This document shows positions 25,041 through 33,916 of a stretch of 64,000 nt of DNA, one piece after another (position 1 is the first letter of the stretch; each line of letters opens with the position of its first letter). The DNA comes from Stigmatella erecta (GTDB taxonomy: Bacteria > Myxococcota > Myxococcia > Myxococcales > Myxococcaceae). A model generated the notes under the pieces. It searched no databases. It had not been told where the DNA came from and worked only from the letters and a program-made list of their open reading frames with translations. The stretch spans positions 1 to 64,000 of the forward strand of contig NZ_FOIJ01000026.1 of assembly GCF_900111745.1 (NCBI RefSeq), read 5' to 3'. Made by a program: the position numbers and the translations under genes.

Positions 25041-25525
25041 CGCCTGCCTCGGGCCTCGGCAGCGGCGGTGATCCGGTCGAAGAGCGGCCGCCGCGCCAAT
25101 GCCGCCTCCAATCGATCGAGGGCTGCGCTGAGGCCACCGGCCTCCACGTCGAGCGCGAGGGAGGCCTGCTCGAATGCCGCCCACAGGGGCGCCAGCCGGG
25201 CGGCGAGGGCTTTGCCCGAAGTGCTCAAGGACAAGAGGCGTCGGCGGGCATCCGAGGCGTCGGGCTCCTGCCGGATGAGACCCGCCCTCTCCAGGGAAAC
25301 ACGCGTCTGGCTGACGGAGACATGGGTGATGCCCAGCGCCTCCGCCAGGGCGCCGACGCTCATCGGCCCCTTCAGCGCAAGCTGGTTCAACACGCCAAAC
25401 CAGCGCTGCTCGAACTCCACCCCCTGGGCCGCATAAACGCGCGCCGCGTCCGTGTCGATCCGCTCGGAAAGCCGGCGCAGACGGGCACCGAGCGCCGCGC
25501 CCGCTTTCGCTCCCACCTCGTCCAT
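25037..25525 (-). CDS. MarR-family transcriptional regulator
   Basis: 162 residues from ATG 25525. The winged helix is clear: FGVLNQLALKGPMSVGALAE, ALGITHVSVSQTRVSLERAG, then the wing SDARRRLLSLS. The flanking helices form the dimer interface. The gene overlaps the serine hydrolase by four bases (ATGA), so both are translated as a unit. A perfect 24-bp palindrome lies 15 bases upstream of the start, at the place expected for an autorepression site. Confidence 0.93.
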   Translation of the reverse strand: MDEVGAKAGAALGARLRRLSERIDTDAARVYAAQGVEFEQRWFGVLNQLALKGPMSVGALAEALGITHVSVSQTRVSLERAGLIRQEPDASDARRRLLSLSTSGKALAARLAPLWAAFEQASLALDVEAGGLSAALDRLEAALARRPLFDRITAAAEARGRR

Positions 25526-25539
25526 GCGCACCTCGCTCC

Positions 25540-25563
25540 TGATACGTAGGCGCCTACGTATCA
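25540..25563. promoter_or_regulatory. 24-bp perfect palindrome, likely MarR operator
   Basis: TGATACGTAGGC followed directly by its exact reverse complement. It ends 14 bases before the MarR start codon and its AT-rich arms resemble MarR-type operators. The centre is GC-rich with no spacer. Confidence 0.75.
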
Positions 25564-25701
25564 AATGGCAAGTTCCGATCAACGGACAGAGCCCCCGAAG
25601 AGCCCAGCAACCGTTCAACCGCCGCCGGCGCCCTGCCGGGGGCCTCCAAGCGGAAGCGCCCTCTGGTAAAATGAGCCCCTCTGCTGCGAAGGGGGTCTGT
25701 C

Positions 25702-26274
25702 ATGCGGATGTTCAAGCTGCTCCTCGGTGGGGCCGCACTCGTGGGGGCGGCACTGGGGCCAGGGCCGGCGGAAGCCGCGGCCAAGGTGATCGGCCCTGGG
25801 TTCGGCCGCATCTGCTACGAGTACGCCCGGGCCGGACATGCGTCGGACGCGGGCCTCTCGGCCTGCAACCAGGCGCTCTCCGAGCAGAACCTGGCGCCGA
25901 GCGATCGCGCCGCGACCCTCGTCAACCGCGGGATTCTCCACATGTATGCCAAGGCGCACGCGCTCGCCCTCGCCAGCTACGAGCAGGCCCAGCGAGTGGA
26001 TCCGGAGCAGGCCGAAGCCTACGTGAACCAGGGCATCGCGCTGGTGAACCTTGGACGGGACGCCGAGGCGGTAGCGGCGGTCAACCGGGCGCTGGAGCTG
26101 AACACCGCGCGGCCCGAGCTCGCCTACTACACGCGCGGCATCGCCCACGAGATGCTCGGCAACGACCGCGCCGCCTTCAACGACTACCGCCAGGCCGCGG
26201 CGCTCAAACCGGAGTGGCAGGAGCCGCACACGCAGCTTCGGCGCTTCTCCGTCCTCCCCAAGGGACAGGGCTGA
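25702..26274 (+). CDS. Exported TPR-repeat protein
   Basis: 190 residues from ATG 25702. Signal peptide ends GPAEA. Four TPR-like helical pairs follow: GRICYEYARAGHASDAGLSA, then ATLVNRGILHMYAKAHALAL, PEQAEAYVNQGIALVNLGRD and PELAYYTRGIAHEMLGN. These Gly/Ala/Tyr positions match TPR consensus. It should be a periplasmic scaffold for protein contacts. Partner unknown; it is divergent from the MarR operon. Confidence 0.85.
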   Translation: MRMFKLLLGGAALVGAALGPGPAEAAAKVIGPGFGRICYEYARAGHASDAGLSACNQALSEQNLAPSDRAATLVNRGILHMYAKAHALALASYEQAQRVDPEQAEAYVNQGIALVNLGRDAEAVAAVNRALELNTARPELAYYTRGIAHEMLGNDRAAFNDYRQAAALKPEWQEPHTQLRRFSVLPKGQG

Positions 26275-26413
26275 GTCCCCTGGCCGCCAGGGCCAGGGGC
26301 ACGGCCCGGCAGCTCCGTGCGCTTCGTGGGCCCGGAGCGCAGGGGCCAGCAGGCGGGCAGGCACGGAGAGCTGCTGGGCATCGCGGACACAGAGCAACAG
26401 CTCGTCCCCTGCG

Positions 26414-27340
26414 CTAGGCGGTTTCGTTCTTCCGCCGGCGAGCCCCTGCGCTCCCGAGCTCATCGGCCATGAGATCGATGAAGCGCCTGACGCGCGGTTC
26501 CAGGAGGCGCCGGGTCGGGTAGATGGCGAGGATCTCCACGTCGCCGGCATCGAGCGTGGGCAGCACCTGCCGCAAACGCCCCGCGGCCACGTCCTCCGCC
26601 ACCAGGAAGTCCGGAAGAAACGCGATGCCGAGTCCGGCCACGGCGGCATCGCGGAGCGCCTCTCCGCTGTCCATCCTCAAGCGGCTCCGCCCCGGTGCCT
26701 TGACCCAGGAGCCATCGTCGGCGCGGAACCGCCAGCCCTGCCTGCGGGTGCGGCTGCTGAAGATCAGGCAGTCATGGCCGGCCAGCGCATCGATATTCCG
26801 CGGCTCCCCCCTCACGGCGAGGTAGGACGGCGCGGCACACAGCAGCGCCTTGTACCGGGCAACGACCCGCGACACCAGACGGGTATCCTCGCTCATGCCG
26901 CCAATCCGGACCGCCAGGTCGAAGCCTTCCTCGATGATGTCGGCCCGGCGATCCGTGAAGCTCACCTCGACCTGAACGTCGGGCCAGGCCGCGAGATACT
27001 TCTTCAGAATGGGAAGCACCAGGAGCCGCCCGAAGGCATCCGGAACGGTGAGCCGCAGCAGTCCGCGCGGGGTGCCCGCGGGTCCCGCCACGCTGGCTTC
27101 GGCATCATCGACCGCCGCGAGGACCTGCAAGCCGCGCTCGTAGAGCAGCCGGCCTTCGTCCGTGAGGCTCAACGTCCGCGTCGTGCGGTTCAGGAGGCGC
27201 GCGCCAAGCCTGTCCTCCAGGCGCGCAACAGCCTTGCCCGCGGCCGACCGGGTCAGCCCCAGCGCCTGGCCTCCGGCCACGAAGCTGCCTGCATCCACGA
27301 CCGCCATGAAGGCGAGAATGTCGTTCAAGTTCGTGCGCAC
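26414..27340 (-). CDS. LysR-family transcriptional regulator
   Basis: 308 residues. The N-terminal winged helix reads LNDILAFMAVVDAGSFVAGG, ALGLTRSAAGKAVARLEDRL, with RTTRTLSLTDEG after it, and the co-inducer domain follows (LRLTVPDAFGRLLVLPILKK, DLAVRIGGMSEDTRL, AGLGIAFLPDFL). This is the AaeR/CrgA-like group. It is divergent from a RidA family gene, with about 140 bases between, and is likely its regulator as well as its own. Confidence 0.92.
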   Translation of the reverse strand: MRTNLNDILAFMAVVDAGSFVAGGQALGLTRSAAGKAVARLEDRLGARLLNRTTRTLSLTDEGRLLYERGLQVLAAVDDAEASVAGPAGTPRGLLRLTVPDAFGRLLVLPILKKYLAAWPDVQVEVSFTDRRADIIEEGFDLAVRIGGMSEDTRLVSRVVARYKALLCAAPSYLAVRGEPRNIDALAGHDCLIFSSRTRRQGWRFRADDGSWVKAPGRSRLRMDSGEALRDAAVAGLGIAFLPDFLVAEDVAAGRLRQVLPTLDAGDVEILAIYPTRRLLEPRVRRFIDLMADELGSAGARRRKNETA

Positions 27341-27424
27341 GAGGCATGGGCCGTGAGGGTGCCGCGCCCGGACTATAGGCGGAGGCGCGTCTGTGTAGAA
27401 AACCGTTCGTCAATCGGACCGCTA

Positions 27425-27476
27425 TCGTTCCTCAGCACCTCGCCGGAATCGCGCGGGGCACCCTCCTCAGGAACGA
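27425..27476 (+). promoter_or_regulatory. Inverted repeat covering the RidA ribosome binding site
   Basis: TCGTTCCT (27425-27432) pairs with AGGAACGA (27469-27476), the latter containing the Shine-Dalgarno bases before the ATG at 27479. It could fold in the mRNA or serve as a LysR site. Confidence 0.3.
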
Positions 27477-27478
27477 AC

Positions 27479-27874
27479 ATGACAGGCAAGGCCACTACGT
27501 ACACTCACGGCGTCTCATGGGAAGAAGGCTTCGGCGTCAGCCAGGGTTACAGCGTCAACGGCACCATTTATATCGCAGGGCAGTTCTCCCACGACATGAC
27601 GGGCGCCTTCGTGGGGGAAGGTGATTTCGAGGCCCAGGCGAAGCAGACGCTGGAGAACCTCGACCGCGTGCTGGCCGGCTTTGGCGTCACGCGGGACCAC
27701 CTCGCGGAGGTGGTCGCCTACCTGACGAACCCGAAGGAACACTTCGAGCCCTTCGTCGCCCTGTACAAGGAGTATGTAGGCAAGCACCGGCCCGCGGCGA
27801 CGCTCATCGGCGTCACGGGCCTGGCCTTCCCCCATCAGCTGGTCGAAATCCGCGCGGTCGCCCACACCGGCTGA
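27479..27874 (+). CDS. RidA family (YjgF/YER057c/UK114) protein
   Basis: 131 residues from ATG 27479 (AGGAACG eight bases upstream). The chorismate-mutase-like fold is seen in VNGTIYIAGQFSHDMTGAFV, the helix AQAKQTLENLDRVLAGFG, HLAEVVAYLTNPKEHFEPFV and the final GVTGLAFPHQLVEIRAVAH. The conserved Arg of RidA that binds the imine carboxylate (usually before an Ala/Pro-T strand) is present as RPAAT. Enzymes of this family hydrolyse reactive enamines/imines. The TCGTTCCT/AGGAACGA inverted repeat before the gene covers its ribosome binding site. Confidence 0.88.
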   Translation: MTGKATTYTHGVSWEEGFGVSQGYSVNGTIYIAGQFSHDMTGAFVGEGDFEAQAKQTLENLDRVLAGFGVTRDHLAEVVAYLTNPKEHFEPFVALYKEYVGKHRPAATLIGVTGLAFPHQLVEIRAVAHTG

Positions 27875-27917
27875 CTCCGCCTCGGCACGCAGAGGACTCC
27901 AAAGCAGGGGGCCCAGC

Positions 27918-29164
27918 TCACGGCAGCGGCGGAAGCGTCAGCACCCCGTTGCACTGGCTGGGGTTGGGGACGCCGATGCCGCCCCACGGCGCGCCCGTGT
28001 TGACAATCACGCTGGTGCTGGGCGGAGCCGGGCAGCCAAAGCCCGCCGCCTGGCGCACGGTGATGTTGGCGTAGGGGGGCAGGTTGTACATGACGTCCGT
28101 GCCGTCACCCATGCACAGGTTGCGCGTCTGGGTACCGCCGCCCGGAATGGAGATCTCGATGTCTAGGCAGATGGGCAACGACGTCCCAGGCGGCAGCGCG
28201 GCGGCGTTCAGCTCGACGCGCAGACACGCGGGGTTGATCTTCTCGATGTCCGCGTTGATGAAGCCAATCTGCGTGGTGTCGCCCACGTACCGGCCCTGAG
28301 AGGGTTGATTGCACGCGTCCGCGTCGCAGGTGAGCACTTCCTTGATGGCGCACCGGACTGGGTTGCTCGTCTTCGTGGCCGCGCCCTGCTGCTGGCTCCA
28401 CTGGTTGGAGCTCACGGGCATGGACCACAGGGCGATGCTCTGCGGCGCGGACCCGGTCATGCTTCCAGCAATGGGGATGAACACCTGGGCCTTCGTGCCC
28501 GCGGCCAGCCGGAGCTGGGTGCCCCGCGCGTCACGGACCTCGGTATAGATGGCGCCACGCGTCTCCAGGAAAACGGACTGGCCGGCCAGGTTGATGGCGC
28601 CGTCGGCTCCCGGCATCGCCAGCAGGCCCGTGTCGATGAAGCGCACGCCCACCGTGAAGGGCTTGACGGGTGCGGTCCCGGTGGGGGTTTGCAGCTTCTC
28701 CAGATCCACACGGATGGCCGCGCCGCTGCGGGGATCCGTGACGGTGGGAACTCCCCCCGAGAAGGTCTGCTGGTGCAGCGTGTGCAGGACAAAACGGGCG
28801 CCCAGCACGTTACGTGTGATGGCGCCGACATGCGGCATGTAGCCCTGCGCGGTGACGGTCAGCGGTGCGCCCGGCTTCATCGACGCGACGGAGACGGAGA
28901 ACGAGCCGTCCGAGGCCGTCATCGTCCGTACGCCCTGGAAGACCACCTCCGCTCCACCAATGGCCGCGCCCGCCGTGTTGACGGCCACGCCGCAGACGGT
29001 GGTGGCGCCCTGAACAGGAACACAGTCGGCGAGCGAGGAGCGCTGTTGCTCGCGCGGCTCGACCTCGGCCTCGGCACGCCACAGGCGCCCCCCACCATCG
29101 AGGTGCCACCCAGCATGCCGCACAACAACAACCATTTCCTCGCCGCGCTCTTGGACAGGGACAT
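27918..29164 (-). pseudogene. Lipoprotein with carboxypeptidase-regulatory-like domain, frameshifted near its signal peptide
   Basis: The mature protein (27918 to about 29070) reads in one frame: DCVPVQGATTVCGVAV and GSFSVSVASMKPGAPLTVTA mark a CarboxypepD-reg-like beta sandwich, followed by a ~280-residue beta-rich part ending PNPSQCNGVLTLPPLP. The signal peptide is in another frame: ATG 29164, with GGAGG six bases upstream, encodes MSLSKSAARKWLLLCGMLGG and a lipobox GGAC. A one-base indel around 29055-29075, near a run of six G, joins the two. Either the gene is broken or the base is a sequence error; the rest of the frame is clean. Similar lipoproteins are frequent in myxobacteria and function is unknown. 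Confidence 0.75.
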
Positions 29165-29425
29165 CACGTGCCTCCAGGTTGAGGGAAATGGGCTCCAGGT
29201 ATCCGGGGACATGTGCCTGGGGACCCGGCCCAGCGCTGCGCATCCCTCATGCCATGACAGCCCCCGGTGGAACCTCTCCTCTCAAGGCATGCAACGCGTC
29301 ATCCCAAGGCTGTCCCCGTGAGTCCTCCCAGGTTACGAATCCCTGTCAGCCGTAGCGCCCCAGGTCACACGGCCCTGCTAGCCTCTCTTCGCGCCGCAAA
29401 GCGCGTTGTCCTTCCAGGAGTCCGC

Positions 29426-30532
29426 ATGAAACCCTCTGTTGGAATCGTCCCGGCGGTATTGCTCTCTCTGCCTGCCGCCCTCCCGGCCCACGCCCAATCC
29501 GCCCCCAACCTGGTGGTGAATGGCGGCTTCGAGGCCCCCGCGCTGGGACGCGGCTCCGTGCAATACCTCCCGTCCATCCCGGGTTGGTCGAGGCAGAGCG
29601 GCTGCTCCATCGAGATCCAGAACCATGTGGCCGGCTCGCCGATGGAAGGCGCGCAGCACCTGGAGCTCGACTCTTTCTGCCCCACCACCCTCTTCCAGAA
29701 CTTCAATACCCAGGCAGGCCGCCCCTACCTGCTCTCCTTCGGTTATTCCCCGCGGCCCGGCGTCAGCGACAACCTGATTCGCGTGTATTGGGATGGGCTG
29801 CTGGTCGCGGAACTGAACGCCAACGGCGTGGGCCTGCAGGACACACAGTGGCAGCGTGTCACCGTGCCGGTGACGGCGCAGGGAAGCAGCACCCGCCTTA
29901 CCTTCGCGGATGCGAGCCTCAACGACTCCGTGGGTGGCTACATCGATGCGGTGAGCGTTACCGAGACCGGGGGCTCGTGCTCGGAGGCGCCGGGAGTGCC
30001 CTCGCTGACGCTCCAAGGCCCCAGCGAGATGCCCCTGGAGTGCGGCGTGGACACCTGGGTGGACCCCGGCGCGCAGGCCGCGGACGCGTGCGGCCCCCTG
30101 GAGGTGCTCAAGTACAACTCCGGAGATGACGACGGAGACGGCGTGCCAGGCACCCAGGATCCGGATGACTACGGGCCCGGCCCCAACACGGCGGCCGAAG
30201 GCACCTACTCGGTGCAGTACGCCGCGAGGACTTCGGTGGGAGACCTGGTGAGCGCCATCCGCTCGGTGCACGTGGAGGACCGGACGCCCCCGGCGCTGAA
30301 GCTCAAGGGGGCCTCACACCTGACCCACACGTGCGGCACCGGCTGGGTGGACCCCGGCGTGGAAGCCACGGACGCGTGCTACGGCAACGTGGCGGCCGAC
30401 GTGAAGGTCTCGGGGTATGTCAATGGGTGGAGCGCGGGCTCCTACACGCTGACCTACACGCTGACGGACAGCGGGAACAACGCCGCGGTGCCGGTAAACC
30501 GCACCGTGGATGTCGTCAACTGCCCCTGGTAG
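29426..30532 (+). CDS. Secreted protein with DUF642-like carbohydrate-binding fold and HYR/DUF5011 repeats
   Basis: 368 residues from ATG 29426 (CCAGGAG five bases upstream). Signal peptide ends PAHA. Residues 25-180 begin NLVVNGGFEAP and continue with SIPGWSRQSGCSIEI, a jelly-roll fold typical of DUF642/CBM-like domains. Two Ig-like repeats follow, each with a Cys pair and VDPG: MPLECGVDTWVDPGAQAADA and THTCGTGWVDPGVEATDACY, matching the HYR/DUF5011 surface-repeat pattern. An Asp-rich loop DDDGDGVPGTQDPDDYGPG may bind calcium. No anchor sequence; probably secreted. Confidence 0.8.
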   Translation: MKPSVGIVPAVLLSLPAALPAHAQSAPNLVVNGGFEAPALGRGSVQYLPSIPGWSRQSGCSIEIQNHVAGSPMEGAQHLELDSFCPTTLFQNFNTQAGRPYLLSFGYSPRPGVSDNLIRVYWDGLLVAELNANGVGLQDTQWQRVTVPVTAQGSSTRLTFADASLNDSVGGYIDAVSVTETGGSCSEAPGVPSLTLQGPSEMPLECGVDTWVDPGAQAADACGPLEVLKYNSGDDDGDGVPGTQDPDDYGPGPNTAAEGTYSVQYAARTSVGDLVSAIRSVHVEDRTPPALKLKGASHLTHTCGTGWVDPGVEATDACYGNVAADVKVSGYVNGWSAGSYTLTYTLTDSGNNAAVPVNRTVDVVNCPW

Positions 30533-30552
30533 CAACACGGAGCCGCAGCGGC

Positions 30553-30650
30553 TTAGGGGCCCCCCGCGGGGTGCAACACCACGGGCAGACTCGCGGGCCC
30601 CCGGACCACCAGCGTGCGTACCGGGTCTTCATCCCAGGGCCTCCGGAGCG
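30553..30650 (-). pseudogene. Possible C-terminal remnant of a minus-strand gene
   Basis: Minus-strand reading ending at TAA (30553-30555) gives RRPWDEDPVRTLVVRGPASL and PVVLHPAGGP. The Arg-Gly-Pro-x-x-Leu-Pro-Val tail resembles the ends of cytochrome P450s, but nothing longer remains. The other part of 30533-30836 shows no gene and should contain the promoter of the next gene. Confidence 0.25.
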
Positions 30651-30836
30651 CACCAGGACCGGTGCATGGGGAACACCGTCCGGGGGGCTCGGCGGAGTCT
30701 ACGTCGATGCCCTCGCAGGGGAAGGTGTTGGCCTCCTGACATTCCTGGCGGCCCCTTCCCGGCAGGACGGCCGGAGGCCCTCTCCCAGGCGGCTAGCTTG
30801 CCCCGCCTTTCACCCCCTGTGCTGGAGCCTTTGCCC

Positions 30837-32129
30837 GTGGAGAGTCCTGTGCCTCGCCCCCTGCCCGTTTCCCGGCGTCCCGCCTTCCGTTCCCTGTCTT
30901 CCGTGGTGTGGCTGCTGGCCTCGGGGCTGCTGCTGCTTCCCGTCCGCCCAGCGCAAGGCGCGACGCCGCTGGAGGACAACGGCCTCATCATCGAGGGCTA
31001 CATCCAGCTCGCCAACCAGATGCAGTCCTTGCTGGATCCGGCCTTTCAGCCAGGTGGCAGCAGCCAGGTGCGGCCCACGTGGTACGGCTTCGCGCCCCAT
31101 GCCGCGCACGCGGGGGGCAAGGGCATGCTCGGCGCCGCCATCGCGCTGCACATCATCGAGGCGGCCGAGACGTGGCCCTCGTTCACGGTAGGCCAGGCCC
31201 TAGACCGGGCGGGCATCACGGGGCCCGCACGCGCGCCCATCTTGAGCCTCGCCCAGGAGCTCACCCTGCAAGGGCTTCCCACCGACGTGGCCGCCTCCTT
31301 CGCGGTGCTGCTGTCGGCCGTGAACGTGCAGGTGATGGCCGATCCCCGGGTGCTGATGTCCACCGCCTCCCGCTTCGTGTGGATTTACTGGAACGCGCCC
31401 GGGTTCTGGCCGCTCGACAAGGCCAAGGCCATCATCCGCACCCTGGAGCGCACCCTGCACGAGAGCAACCTGGCCATCTTCTCGGACATCGGTGGCGCGG
31501 GGCGGCTCTACCTCACGTGGCGCCAGGCACAGACGGGCGCGGTGACGGCCGAGCGCGTGCTGACAAGCTTCTCGATTCCCGGCGCGAACGCGGCGGAGGC
31601 CCGGCTCGCCTACACCTATGCGCGCGCCCACGCGCACGACACGCCCCGCCCCTCCCAGATGGATCAGCTCTTCCCGGGCATGGGCTGGAAGAGCCTGCTG
31701 CTGGCGGCCTTCGCCCTCTACGAGGAGGCCCGGGTGGCCCCCACGCCCGCGGACCGGGACGCGCTCATCGCCATGGGCACCAACTTCATCGCCTGGCGCG
31801 AGCAGCACGACCAGGCCCAGCCCGTCTTCACCCCGGCGAGCCCCCGGGCCGATGAGTCCTCCCGCGCCAAGCTGCTGGAGGTCATCACCCCCGCGCTGCG
31901 CACGGAGTTCGGCACTTACGTGTGGACCTACGCGGCGTTCGCGGACACCCAGGCGGACCGGGACGGCAACCCGTTCACCGCGCCCGCCACGGAGTACAGC
32001 TGGGCGCACTTCCCGGATCGCTGGGCGGGCATCATGCACGCCTTCAACGGCGTGTACCTCCAGCCCGCCTCGGTGTGGAAGCTGCCCGAGCCCCTGAAGG
32101 ACCCCACCGCCGGCCTCCGGGCCCGCTGA
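30837..32129 (+). CDS. Exported hypothetical protein
   Basis: 430 residues from GTG 30837; GTG 30849 is also possible. GGAG lies about 10 bases upstream. Residues ~18-42 form an N-terminal signal (SVVWLLASGLLLLPV then AQG). The mature protein is mostly helical with NGLIIEGYIQLANQMQSLLD and long helices such as AKAIIRTLERTLHESNLAIF, and no known catalytic motif. The last part contains TYVWTYAAFADTQADRDGNP and WAHFPDRWAGIMHAFNGV. The family is not recognised. It precedes the M14 peptidase gene by 46 bases, so the two may be co-transcribed. Confidence 0.7.
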   Translation: MESPVPRPLPVSRRPAFRSLSSVVWLLASGLLLLPVRPAQGATPLEDNGLIIEGYIQLANQMQSLLDPAFQPGGSSQVRPTWYGFAPHAAHAGGKGMLGAAIALHIIEAAETWPSFTVGQALDRAGITGPARAPILSLAQELTLQGLPTDVAASFAVLLSAVNVQVMADPRVLMSTASRFVWIYWNAPGFWPLDKAKAIIRTLERTLHESNLAIFSDIGGAGRLYLTWRQAQTGAVTAERVLTSFSIPGANAAEARLAYTYARAHAHDTPRPSQMDQLFPGMGWKSLLLAAFALYEEARVAPTPADRDALIAMGTNFIAWREQHDQAQPVFTPASPRADESSRAKLLEVITPALRTEFGTYVWTYAAFADTQADRDGNPFTAPATEYSWAHFPDRWAGIMHAFNGVYLQPASVWKLPEPLKDPTAGLRAR

Positions 32130-32175
32130 GCAAAGGCTTGACGCTGCCCGGGGGGGAGCGCTCGGATGCAGGCCC

Positions 32176-33834
32176 ATGACCGAGCTGCTCACCCGGGCCG
32201 AAGCCTCGAACTACACGGAAACCTCCCGCCACGCCGACGTGGTGGCCTTCGTCGATGAGCTGTGCCGCCGCACGAAGCTCGCGCGGCGGGTGGACTTCGG
32301 CCGGAGCGGCGAGGGCCAGCCCATGGTGGCGCTCGTCCTGAGTGACCGGAACTGCTTCACGCCCGAGTTCGCGCGCAAGCAGAAGAAGACCGTGGTGATG
32401 GTGGAGGCCAACATCCACGCCGGCGAGGTGGAGGGCAAGGAGGCCGTGCTGGCGCTCGCGCGCGACCTGACGCTCACCTCGCTCGGCAAGAAGCTGCTCG
32501 ACACGCTCTGCCTCGTGCTGATTCCGGACTTCAACCCGGACGGCAACGACCGCATCAGCACCTCCAACCGCCGGCTGGACCTGAAGCACCTGGAGGGCCA
32601 GCTCAACCCCGCGGGGGGCGTGGGCACGCGCTACACGGGCGAGGGCTGGAACCTCAACCGGGACAACACGAAGCAGGAGGCCCCCGAGACGCGCTGCCTC
32701 GCCTCGCTCTACCAGGCGTGGTGGCCGCACCTCTTCATCGACTGCCACACCACCGATGGCAGCATCCACGCGTTCGAGCTCACCTTCGACACGTCCCACT
32801 CCAACGAGCCGCTCTTCGCGGAGCTGCGCCACTTCAACCGGGAGATGCTGGAGCGCGTGGCCCGGGCGGTGAAGAAGCGCCATGGCTTCGACAGCTTCTG
32901 GTACGGCAACTACCGCACCGAGGGCGAGCCCCGCTCGGGCTGGCACACCTACCCCGCCCTGCCCCGCTTCGGCAGCCACTACCGGGGCCTGCTCGGCCGG
33001 CTCGATGTGCTGCTGGAGACCTACAGCTACCTCAGCTTCCCGCGCCGCTGCGAGGTGATGCGCGCCTGGCTGCTGGAGCTGTTCCGGGACGCGGCGAAGA
33101 ACGCCGCCGCCTACCGCGCCCTCACCGAGGCCGAGCAGGAGCGCATCATCGCGCGGGGCCGCACGCCGGACGTGGAGACGCTCGTGGGCATCAACTACGG
33201 GGTGGCCACGCGCACGGACCCGGGCGCGCTCGCCTTCGAGTACCCCGCCCATGCGAGGCCGGGGGACCAGGCGCACCTCCTGTCCTTCGACGAGGCCAGC
33301 ATCACCGCGCGCCACTACCCGGGCAAGCGGCGGCGCGAGTACCGGGCCCCGCACTACCGCACGTTCGTCCCCACCCAGGCGGTGAGCACGCCCCTAGCGT
33401 ACCTCGTGCCGGAGGACTTGGCGTCCCGGCTGGAGGGTCACGGCATCCGCTTCGAGCGCCTGAGCGCCCCGCGGCGCCTCACGGTGGACAGCTACCGGGT
33501 GGCCCGGCGCGAGGAGACCTTCAGCCCCGATGTGGCCGCGAACGTGCCGCCGCCGGGCCAGGCCGAGGTGCCCCTCAGCCAGAAGCCCAAGCCCGTGCGC
33601 TTCGAGACGGTGCTCACGGTGGCCCCGGAGCGCGCCACGCGCGAGTTCCCCCCGGGCCTGCTGTACGTGCCCACCGCGCAGCGCGCGGGCACGCTGGCGG
33701 TGTACCTGCTCGAGCCCCACTCGGATGACGGCTTCTGCCGCTGGCAGTTCCTCGACGGCCTCATCCGGGTGGGCGAGCTCTACCCCGTCCACCGCGTGGT
33801 GAGCGCCGGGGACGTGCCCAAGAAGGCCGAGTAA
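32176..33834 (+). CDS. M14-family zinc metallocarboxypeptidase
   Basis: 552 residues from ATG 32176. The zinc ligands are visible: His-x-x-Glu in MVEANIHAGEVEGKEAV and a later His in FIDCHTTDGS. Substrate binding uses Asn-Arg in GEGWNLNRDNTKQEA, and the catalytic Glu lies in LLETYSYLSF. The catalytic domain spans about residues 15-330; a ~200-residue beta-rich C-terminal domain follows. No signal peptide is evident, so it may be cytoplasmic or exported by another route. The enzyme should remove C-terminal residues from peptides or act as a peptidoglycan/amide hydrolase. Confidence 0.9.
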   Translation: MTELLTRAEASNYTETSRHADVVAFVDELCRRTKLARRVDFGRSGEGQPMVALVLSDRNCFTPEFARKQKKTVVMVEANIHAGEVEGKEAVLALARDLTLTSLGKKLLDTLCLVLIPDFNPDGNDRISTSNRRLDLKHLEGQLNPAGGVGTRYTGEGWNLNRDNTKQEAPETRCLASLYQAWWPHLFIDCHTTDGSIHAFELTFDTSHSNEPLFAELRHFNREMLERVARAVKKRHGFDSFWYGNYRTEGEPRSGWHTYPALPRFGSHYRGLLGRLDVLLETYSYLSFPRRCEVMRAWLLELFRDAAKNAAAYRALTEAEQERIIARGRTPDVETLVGINYGVATRTDPGALAFEYPAHARPGDQAHLLSFDEASITARHYPGKRRREYRAPHYRTFVPTQAVSTPLAYLVPEDLASRLEGHGIRFERLSAPRRLTVDSYRVARREETFSPDVAANVPPPGQAEVPLSQKPKPVRFETVLTVAPERATREFPPGLLYVPTAQRAGTLAVYLLEPHSDDGFCRWQFLDGLIRVGELYPVHRVVSAGDVPKKAE

Positions 33835-33916
33835 GCCTGCGAATTCCAAAAAAATAAGAAACCCGGACGCAACTTCTTCCTGGTCCCCCAAGAGAATGGG
33901 GCCAGGAGATTTTTAC

